Source: Ruegeria sp. HKCCD8929
GTDB lineage: Bacteria > Pseudomonadota > Alphaproteobacteria > Rhodobacterales > Rhodobacteraceae
Length of the DNA: 49,711 nt
Assembly (NCBI RefSeq): GCF_013031405.1
Contig: NZ_WPZY01000025.1
Coordinates: 1 to 49,711, forward strand
Direction of reading: 5' to 3'
This document shows, piece after piece, positions 43,460 to 49,711 of the stretch (positions within the stretch are counted from its first letter, which is position 1; every line of letters starts with the position of its first letter). The notes below the pieces were generated by a model that saw nothing but the letters and a program-made list of their open reading frames with translations, was not told where the DNA came from and ran no database searches. A program made the position numbers and the translations under genes.

Positions 43460-44114
43460 TCAGTGGGTCGGGCCGCCACCCGCCTGCCACCGGTCGAGCG
43501 GGATGTAGCGCGTCTTGCCCTGAAGGCTCTGGATCAGAACGAACTCGGTCACGCGCCATCTGACCGGCTCGATCCTGCGTTCGCCTTCAAAGCTCGATCC
43601 TGCGTTCGCCTTCAAAGCCCGATCCGTAGGTGAGCGTGATGTGAGGAGTGAATTTCGGCACCGGGCCCATGCTGAACCCTGCATCAAACAGCGCCGAAAT
43701 CACCGAGAGCCGCAGGTCTGACAGCGGCACGTTTTCACCCTGCGACAGCAATACGACAGGGCTGGAGCTCGGCCGACCTCTGAAGGTCAAGGCGCGGTCA
43801 AAGCACACTTCGAACGGTTCGAAAGCGACCGTGGACGCCGCCTTGCAGGCCGCGTTCACAAACCACCGAGGCACATCCTTGAAACGCTCTACGAAATGGA
43901 GGGTGACATGCAGGCGGTCCGTCCTGAGCTCACGCAAATCCGGGCCGGGCCCGCCGCGCAATCTTCGGCGGCGGTCGACTATGGCGTCGACTGCCGTCTT
44001 TGGAGGAAAAAGCGCAAAGAACAAGTGGTGCTGTCCCCATCTTGTTGCCGGCTGCGCCCGATGGGGCCGGTGGCCCAAGGGAAGCCGGTCAAACAGCGGG
44101 AGTTGCTTTGCCAT
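43460..44114 (-). pseudogene. 2'-5' RNA ligase/2H phosphoesterase gene, frameshifted
   Basis: Both catalytic H-x-T motifs of the 2H phosphoesterase family are present: LHVTLHF (H69) and PHITLTYG (H158), numbered from the ATG at 44114 that follows GGAGAGGCGA. A perfect 25-bp tandem duplication (43568-43617) shifts the frame and stops the protein at 43587, at 175 aa. Removing one copy restores a 209-aa frame ending at 43460, with a normal C-terminal strand segment (EPVRWRVTEFVLIQS). Catalytic motifs survive in the short form, so residual activity is possible. ThpR/LigT-like; substrate unknown. Confidence 0.82.
43568..43617. repeat. Perfect 25-bp tandem duplication
   Basis: Two identical adjacent 25-mers, starting CTCGATCCTG at 43568 and 43593. 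Because 25 is not a multiple of three it frameshifts the gene it lies in. A recent slippage event or a reversible switch are both possible. Confidence 0.93.
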
Positions 44115-44207
44115 TCGCCTCTCCGGTTGCGAGGGCGCGGTTTGCATCCCGCGCCCTGACTGATGTTATTGATGCCGCGAAATGTTGCGGCCATGTTTGG
44201 CAGCACC

Positions 44208-45149
44208 CTAGCGGGAGCGGCCAACGAGCTTTCGGTTCATCTCCTTGTCGACCAAGCAATGCGTACCGTTGCTCGGGTCTTCTGTCCGTTGAGGGCGCTT
44301 CGCGGTGCACTCGTTACGGTTGGTCGGGTCCTCGACGCCATAGAACGCATTGATGATCGCCTGCTCCTGTTCGTGGTCGAACGCATGTGTCTGCGCGAAC
44401 ATGAGATACTGGAAGATCTCGGGCTGAGTTGTGGTCACGAAACGAAAATCGCCCGCGTCGGCCAACCGGCCATTGCTGCAGCCGTCATAGGCCACGGGAC
44501 GCGCCAGCCTGCGACCGCCGGTCGATTTGCCCGCCAGCGCGTTGGTGAAACACCGGCGCGGCAGTGACATCTGGCAGTAGTAGTGAATGGTGATATCCGA
44601 CCAGTGGTCGGGGAAATGCGTGGTCCGCAGGCACCCGATCAGCGCTTTCAGGCCCTGTTGTGTGTGCTTGGGATGATTGGGCGGGCGACCGCCATAGGTG
44701 TCGGCACTCAGATTCATGGCCGCAAGTATGGACTTGCCCGGCAGGCCCAGCTTTGCCCCGGGCGCGCGGGGGCGATAGTCGGCATAGGGGTTGCTCGGGC
44801 TGTTGATCGGCTCTTTGAGTTCGTCGATTTCGGCCTGAGTGGGAACCGCCTGCCAATCCTCGACGTTCCTTGCAAGATCGACGGATACGCCGATGGACAG
44901 GCTTTCAAGGGTTGCGTTATCCAGTTCGCCGGTTGGCGACAGCCCCTCCTGGGTTTGATAGGACACGATGGCCCGCCGCGTATTCGGGCCCATGAACCCG
45001 TCCAGCACACCGGGGTCGTGCCCCTGTGCCGCCAATTGGGATTGCGCCTGATGCACAACAGCCGAGTATCTGGCCTCGGCCGGGACCGCGATCATGGTCA
45101 AAATGGTGAGGGCGACAATCGCTGTCCAGGTTCTGGTTGGGTTCCACAT
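44208..45149 (-). CDS. Secreted protein with peptidoglycan-binding domain
   Basis: 313-aa protein. A signal peptide (1 to about 26, ending VPAEA) precedes a PG_binding_1 domain at about 27-90 (AQSQLAAQGHDPGVLDGFMG, RRAIVSYQTQEGL). The remainder (about 190 residues) has several cysteines (CLRTTHF, YYCQMSLPRRCF, DGCSNGR, NRNEC, THCLVD) that could form disulfides, and no family I recognise. The start follows GGGAGTTCACC. It lies 50 bp after the dihaem cytochrome and is probably co-transcribed, suggesting a periplasmic partner of that enzyme. Confidence 0.75.
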   Translation of the reverse strand: MWNPTRTWTAIVALTILTMIAVPAEARYSAVVHQAQSQLAAQGHDPGVLDGFMGPNTRRAIVSYQTQEGLSPTGELDNATLESLSIGVSVDLARNVEDWQAVPTQAEIDELKEPINSPSNPYADYRPRAPGAKLGLPGKSILAAMNLSADTYGGRPPNHPKHTQQGLKALIGCLRTTHFPDHWSDITIHYYCQMSLPRRCFTNALAGKSTGGRRLARPVAYDGCSNGRLADAGDFRFVTTTQPEIFQYLMFAQTHAFDHEQEQAIINAFYGVEDPTNRNECTAKRPQRTEDPSNGTHCLVDKEMNRKLVGRSR

Positions 45150-45199
45150 GGTGAACTCCCTGTTGCTAATAGATGATAAAAAATAACTCACAATGTGTA

Positions 45200-47518
45200 T
45201 CAGAAAGTCTTCAAATATTCCAGAAGATCGCCGATTTCGGAGGCCAGAACCCGCCGGGCTATCTCGTCCCGATCCGCCACGGGATCGAGACCGCTGGTAT
45301 CCGGGCACAGGTTGGCTGCAAAGTCGTGGCCGCCGTTGCTGCGGCCGAATTCGGCGGTGTCGTAGTCCTTGATCGACATCGTATCATGCGGGCTATAGCG
45401 TTGTTGCGGAACGATATTCCATTCGAAGCCGACCATCGCCTGATCATAGTAGATGTTGCCGCGTTTGAATTTCGCGGGCCGTGTCTTTGGGCACATCAGG
45501 TGCATCAGCGTGGGAACCGAGCCGTTGTGCAGATAGGGCGCCCGGGCCCAGATCCCGTGCAGCATGTCGGCCTTGTAGCCGTTGGAACCCGCCCTGACCC
45601 GTCCGGGAATATCCCTGAAATAGTCGTCATAGGCTGCTGCCGTTTCAGTGACCACATTGCCGTCGTCGTCGCGCGGCAGGCACCAGTCATTGCCGGGATA
45701 TTTGCGCATGAAGACGCGGCAGGCTTCCATCACCAGACCGGCCAGACCGAAGCGCGCGACCTCGCTTGTGACGCGCGAGCGGTTTTCGTCCACGCCCAGT
45801 TCAGCAACGGGGTAGATCTTGTCGTTGTGCGGCTTGTGGCAGCTTGCGCAATTCTCCCGCTCATAGACCTCAATGCCCCGGCGGGCCTTATCCTTGTCGA
45901 TCTCGAACGGATAGGGCGGCGGCGGCAGGTTGTTGATGAACGGGTTGAGCGGCTCGTGAATCCGGACATTGGTTTCCAGCGGATTGCCGGTTGCCGAGGT
46001 TCCCGACGCCAGCGCGCGGGCCGCGGCCCCCTGATTGCCGTCCCAGTTGGCATGAACGCGATGCGCTGACCAGTTCAGGCTTTTGATATCGATTGGGGCC
46101 GGGACCGACGGCGCCCAGCTTTCGACATTGGAAAATATCCGTTCGCCTGCCGCCTCCGCATCTGCCGGTGTTTCAAATCCGGGCAGCGTGGCAATGCCGG
46201 TGAACAGCGGATTGTCCGGAAAATCATCCTGCATGAACCTGACATAGGTGTTGTCCGGGCGCTTGGTGTGGAGCGCGACCAGACCGGCGGCAACGCCAAA
46301 GGCATCCATCTGCCCGGGCCGGTTGTTCATCATGTCCGGCACCCTTTGATCCGGCGTCACTTTCTGTGGATTGTTCGCGTTATAGGCGTGTTTCTTGCCG
46401 ACCTGATGATAGATGTATTGGGTCTTGACGGCGGTGCCGATCAGGTTGGCGATATGGGTGGCGAAGTCCTTGGCGACCCAATAGGTCTGCAGCTTGGCGC
46501 GTCGCATCTCCTCGGGTGACGGGCCATAAATGGTACCTACGGTGTCATCCTTGCGCGCGCGGTCGATCATCCGAACGAGCAGTGCCTTGACCACATCGCG
46601 GTTCGCCTCGATGTCGTCGGGATCGGGGAGGGTCTGGCTGCCCATCGAGAACCCGGATTCCACCAGCGCCAGGCCGGTTGCCAACAGCAGTTCGGAGTAA
46701 TGCTGCGCCTCGATCTCGGTGTTGGGCATCCCGTGCAGGAAGCGGACCTGGCCCTGCTGCACCATGTTGCCGGAGTCGTCGATTTCGCCGCCAACCACGA
46801 CCCGCCCGGTATGGCAGGCCGAACAGGCGAAGAATACGGCGTCATGGTTCGGCGCCGTCTGATACTTTTCGGGCTCGGTCTGATAGTCGATATCGTCTTC
46901 GTAGATCCGCTTGCGCAGGCTGCTTCTGAGGAGCGTGGTCAGATCCAGCTGGCGCATCACGAACAGCTTGGCGTTGATACGCCGCACCTCTTCCGGCTGG
47001 ACGGTGGGGTCGAACACGAACCCATTGGGCAACGAAAACCGGCGATCCTGCGCGGGTTTCGCCGTGCCGTTGTCGTAGTCTGCGGGGTGCGGACTCGAGC
47101 CCAGATGATCGAGGGTGAACACGCCGTTCTCTCCGGGAACGGGCGATGCCTGACGCCATATCCGCGCGAGCGGCAGCAGATCGGGATCGGCCTCGGTGGC
47201 CGGATCCAGAGACAAGAGCGTCTGAAGCAGGACCAGAGGAACGCCGCTGAACCCAACCGGGTGCCGGTCGAACCAGTTCCAGGCCAGCGCGGGGGTGTGA
47301 CCGGGCGCAAAGCCGTATTGCGAAGCCCTGCCCGGGTCCTGATCGTTCAGATAGGCCGCAATCTCGGCCTCGCGCCGCTGCTGTTCGTCCGACCACGGTG
47401 TCGCGCTCTCAAGCCACGCATCGGAGGCATAGCCGCTGTCGGGTGGCGCCACAGTCTCGGCCTTTGCCTCGGTGAGCGTGTATCCCAGGGCGAGCAGAGC
47501 GATCAAACAGGCTCTCAT
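45200..47518 (-). CDS. Periplasmic dihaem cytochrome c, RoxA/BthA-like
   Basis: 772-aa secreted protein: signal peptide 1 to about 20 (LTEAKA), haem sites C232-SA-C235-H236 and C557-AS-C560-H561, and the C-terminal WARAPYLHNGSVPTLMHL motif shared by dihaem peroxidases, BthA and the rubber oxygenases RoxA/RoxB. RoxA is about 680 aa, so the length is in range but somewhat large. It may oxidise or oxygenate a lipid or polymer in the periplasm, or be a peroxidase. It lies 9 bp after the P450-like gene. Confidence 0.82.
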   Translation of the reverse strand: MRACLIALLALGYTLTEAKAETVAPPDSGYASDAWLESATPWSDEQQRREAEIAAYLNDQDPGRASQYGFAPGHTPALAWNWFDRHPVGFSGVPLVLLQTLLSLDPATEADPDLLPLARIWRQASPVPGENGVFTLDHLGSSPHPADYDNGTAKPAQDRRFSLPNGFVFDPTVQPEEVRRINAKLFVMRQLDLTTLLRSSLRKRIYEDDIDYQTEPEKYQTAPNHDAVFFACSACHTGRVVVGGEIDDSGNMVQQGQVRFLHGMPNTEIEAQHYSELLLATGLALVESGFSMGSQTLPDPDDIEANRDVVKALLVRMIDRARKDDTVGTIYGPSPEEMRRAKLQTYWVAKDFATHIANLIGTAVKTQYIYHQVGKKHAYNANNPQKVTPDQRVPDMMNNRPGQMDAFGVAAGLVALHTKRPDNTYVRFMQDDFPDNPLFTGIATLPGFETPADAEAAGERIFSNVESWAPSVPAPIDIKSLNWSAHRVHANWDGNQGAAARALASGTSATGNPLETNVRIHEPLNPFINNLPPPPYPFEIDKDKARRGIEVYERENCASCHKPHNDKIYPVAELGVDENRSRVTSEVARFGLAGLVMEACRVFMRKYPGNDWCLPRDDDGNVVTETAAAYDDYFRDIPGRVRAGSNGYKADMLHGIWARAPYLHNGSVPTLMHLMCPKTRPAKFKRGNIYYDQAMVGFEWNIVPQQRYSPHDTMSIKDYDTAEFGRSNGGHDFAANLCPDTSGLDPVADRDEIARRVLASEIGDLLEYLKTF

Positions 47519-47527
47519 GGCAAACTC

Positions 47528-49444
47528 CTAACTGAAATACCGGTCGGTCGTGCCGCCGAGATCGAATTCGAGCGTAAAGGTCTTGGCGTAAAGATTGTTG
47601 TCATCCAGTTGCAGCCTGCCGAACCGGCGTTCGAGCGGAAATGCGCTCTCGCCCGGCTGCGGGTCGGGCCTGCGAAGATTGTCCAGCGCCAGAACGGCAA
47701 TCAGCGTTTCCACCAGAATGACGGGCGAGATGTACTGGCCCAGACATTTGTGCCTACCATGGCCGAATTGCAGATAGTTCTCTACATCCCGTCCGATGAT
47801 GAAGGCGTCGGGCTGTTCGACATCCCTCATGGCCGAGCCATGCGCCACAAAGATCAGCGTTGCCGCGCGAATGGGCCGGCTGCCGGAAATCGTGGCCCCC
47901 TCCTCACGGCATTCGCGCAGCAGGATTTCGGCCTGCGGCTGAAGCCTCAGCGCTTCCAGCGCGTATTGGTGTAGCTGTCGCCGGCTTTCGTCCACATCCC
48001 GGTTTTCAAGGACATTGAGGGCCAGTTGCCGGGCCTCTTCAAAACTGCCATAGCGCTGGCCGGCGCACAGGGGCGCGGGATCGTCCTGTTCGAATTCCCC
48101 TTCCTTGAGCCGGAGGATCGAGTCGATCATGCGGCAGGTCGCCTCTTCCTGCCCGGCGACCGCACCGACCACTGTACCCATCACGTTCTCAACAATCCTC
48201 AGGTCGCCAACCCGGGCGGGATCAACCTCGGGATCGGGTGTCAGTTCCGGATCGGCCAGCCCCATCTGCAGTTTCAGCAAACGGCTCACCATCGTGTCGG
48301 GAACCGCATCACCCGCCGTCAGGGCCGCGCGCTGAATGTCCAGTTCGCGCAGCAGATAGACCAGCAACTCGCGATAGGCCCGCACGCCCCGGGCCTGAAC
48401 CTCGACATCCTTCTGGACGTTGTTGAAGAAGTTCTGAAACGCGGCCTTGATCCATTCATAGACCTGCGCCTCGTCCGGGATCACGCCGTCTGACTGACCA
48501 AGCGCTGAATCGGGCAGATCGACGGTGCTGCCGTCCGGGCGCGTATGGGACGTCGGCAACGGAGTGACCCCGTCCGGCCCGGCGACTTTCGTGCCGTAGT
48601 ACCGGAGCATGTCCGGGTTCAGCTCGAACCCCCCTTTTTCCTCGACGGTCGGAATGCCAAAGTAGTGGTGAGACACTGTGACCGGGACAAACCGGGCGAG
48701 CGCGGTTACGACGTCGATCTGCGCCTGATCGTCCGCACGTGACGCATCGACAACCTGTTCGACGCGCCGCATGCAGTCCTGATGAACGAGCTCGGTGATT
48801 TTTGCCGGGTCATCCTTGTTCACGACGGTGGTCAACAGGGTCTTGTCTTCAATGAATTTTTCGGCGTCATCGGTGCCCAGAATGAACGCGTCGAAACCGC
48901 CATTCTCGGCCGGCGTCATCGACTTGATCATCTCACGCCCATAGGGGTCCACGGTGAACGCGTCGTGGCGCGTCAGCACATCGCGTACGCTATCGCCATC
49001 AACGACAAGGACGGGGCCAAGAGGGGGCTGGAACAGTTTCTCCCTAGCCCTGATTTCGGAGAGCATGGGGTAAGGCTTGTATTTCAGAAAGAACCCGTAG
49101 ACGCCGCCAACCGCACGGCCCTGTCGCGTGGCTGCACCCTTGAGCGTCTGCAGTTCCGTGATTTCATCGGGCGTGACGTCCCCCGCCGCGGCTTTTGCCG
49201 CCAGCTCGGACAGGCGGGCAAGATCCACGGGATTGTCGTCAAGAATTCGGGCAATCGTGGCGTAGAATGACGCCAGCGCTTCGGCAAAATTCTGTTTCAG
49301 ATAACTGAGATCAGGCGCCGTGGGGTCCTCGGGTTGTGCTGACCTGCGTGTCCCCGGCAAAGCGGGTGTTTCGGTTGCTGAGCCCTCGTGCCCGGCCAGA
49401 TTCGCCCAATTATTGGGCCAGTTTTCGTAATCAATCCTCAACAT
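47528..49444 (-). CDS. Cytochrome P450-like haem-thiolate protein with N-terminal extension
   Basis: 638 aa from the ATG at 49444 (a TTG ten codons earlier is possible). The haem-binding loop FGHGRHKCLG gives C567; the ExxR pair is E497/R500 (EALRLQ). The I-helix reads VVGAVAGQEEATC near 425-435: the usual acid-alcohol pair after AG-x is replaced by Glu-Ala. About 130 residues precede the P450 fold. No signal peptide. These traits recall P450s that rearrange hydroperoxides (CYP74, PGI synthase, fungal Ppo domains) more than oxygen-activating ones. It leads the operon with the dihaem protein. Confidence 0.8.
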   Translation of the reverse strand: MLRIDYENWPNNWANLAGHEGSATETPALPGTRRSAQPEDPTAPDLSYLKQNFAEALASFYATIARILDDNPVDLARLSELAAKAAAGDVTPDEITELQTLKGAATRQGRAVGGVYGFFLKYKPYPMLSEIRAREKLFQPPLGPVLVVDGDSVRDVLTRHDAFTVDPYGREMIKSMTPAENGGFDAFILGTDDAEKFIEDKTLLTTVVNKDDPAKITELVHQDCMRRVEQVVDASRADDQAQIDVVTALARFVPVTVSHHYFGIPTVEEKGGFELNPDMLRYYGTKVAGPDGVTPLPTSHTRPDGSTVDLPDSALGQSDGVIPDEAQVYEWIKAAFQNFFNNVQKDVEVQARGVRAYRELLVYLLRELDIQRAALTAGDAVPDTMVSRLLKLQMGLADPELTPDPEVDPARVGDLRIVENVMGTVVGAVAGQEEATCRMIDSILRLKEGEFEQDDPAPLCAGQRYGSFEEARQLALNVLENRDVDESRRQLHQYALEALRLQPQAEILLRECREEGATISGSRPIRAATLIFVAHGSAMRDVEQPDAFIIGRDVENYLQFGHGRHKCLGQYISPVILVETLIAVLALDNLRRPDPQPGESAFPLERRFGRLQLDDNNLYAKTFTLEFDLGGTTDRYFS

Positions 49445-49668
49445 CGTCGGCACCTGCTGAGCTGTGCGTGGCAATAGAGTGTTTTGTTCAGTTCACTATC
49501 TGTAGAGGCGGAAAATGGAGCGGCCTCTGGGATCTCGTAATTGCGCCAGTCTAACGGAATGGCGGCGTGTCGGCTACCCTTTTGCCGTTGTGGCGGGGTT
49601 TGGCAGTCCTACCACGAGGAGGAGCTGCCGGTGCAGCGGTGGTGCTGGAGTGCCCTTGCAAAGAAAAA
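49445..49668. other. Upstream region of the P450 operon
   Basis: Contains the P450 promoter presumably, but no clear -10/-35 pair, operator or gene. A short C-rich frame on the plus strand is not convincing. Confidence 0.4.
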
Positions 49669-49696
49669 GGCCGCTCTTGTTGAGCGGCCTTTTTTT
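49669..49696. terminator. Symmetric intrinsic terminator
   Basis: Perfect 8-bp stem GGCCGCTC/GAGCGGCC with a 5-base loop, followed by seven T rightward and by an A-tract on the other side (TTTTTCTTT on the minus strand). It could end transcripts from either direction; the gene it serves may lie right of the window. Confidence 0.85.
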
Positions 49697-49711
49697 GGTT
49701 TGGTTTGTTCG

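Overview
The window is about 50 kb of GC-rich, tightly packed bacterial chromosome. Gene content and style point to a marine alphaproteobacterium of the Roseobacter group (Rhodobacteraceae): ugp and TRAP uptake operons, strong GGAG-type ribosome binding sites, many TGATG and ATGA gene couplings, and an oxidative L-fucose pathway. This placement rests on gene content and recall, not on a search. I found no rRNA or tRNA gene, insertion sequence, prophage or CRISPR array.

Layout. (1) 362-6338, minus strand: glycerol-3-phosphate ABC importer operon ugpB-ugpA-ugpE-ugpC, followed by a HAD-family hydrolase and a DeoR-type repressor. Twin TTCATATGAA palindromes sit in its promoter. (2) 6674-12406, minus strand: TRAP transporter dctP-dctQ-dctM with a universal stress protein, a SnoaL-like protein, an FAD amine/amino-acid oxidase and a cupin, under a divergent LysR regulator (12564-13484). 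(3) 13598-18259, minus strand: a polyamine-type operon with AdoMet decarboxylase, a rhomboid protease fused to a GNAT acetyltransferase, two tandem paralogous membrane-anchored proteins, and a membrane-embedded aminopropyltransferase. (4) 18260-18724: a structured, repeat-like intergenic element. (5) 18725-20932: katG with its own terminator.

(6) 21297-31763 is the most unusual region. A type II thioesterase overlaps a single-module type I polyketide synthase (KS-AT-KR-ACP with a methyltransferase after the ACP). They are flanked by four proteins of unknown function (one extremely Cys/His-rich, three with beta-rich or Ig-like character) and a radical SAM enzyme whose auxiliary cysteine domain is N-terminal. 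I know no described pathway with this combination and propose it as the candidate undescribed system.

(7) 31853-41763: two divergent operons that together encode a full oxidative L-fucose route: sugar ABC importer, mutarotase, dehydrogenase, lactonase, UxaA-type dehydratase, SDR dehydrogenase and FAH-type hydrolase, ending in pyruvate and L-lactate. A GntR repressor and one palindromic operator sit between face-to-face promoters. A sulfatase/phosphonate monoester hydrolase follows at 41874-43409. (8) 43460-44114: a 2'-5' RNA ligase-like gene broken by a perfect 25-bp tandem duplication. (9) 44208-49444, minus strand: a P450-like haem-thiolate protein, a RoxA/BthA-like dihaem cytochrome c and a secreted peptidoglycan-binding-domain protein, probably one oxidative operon. 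A symmetric terminator closes the window at 49669-49696.
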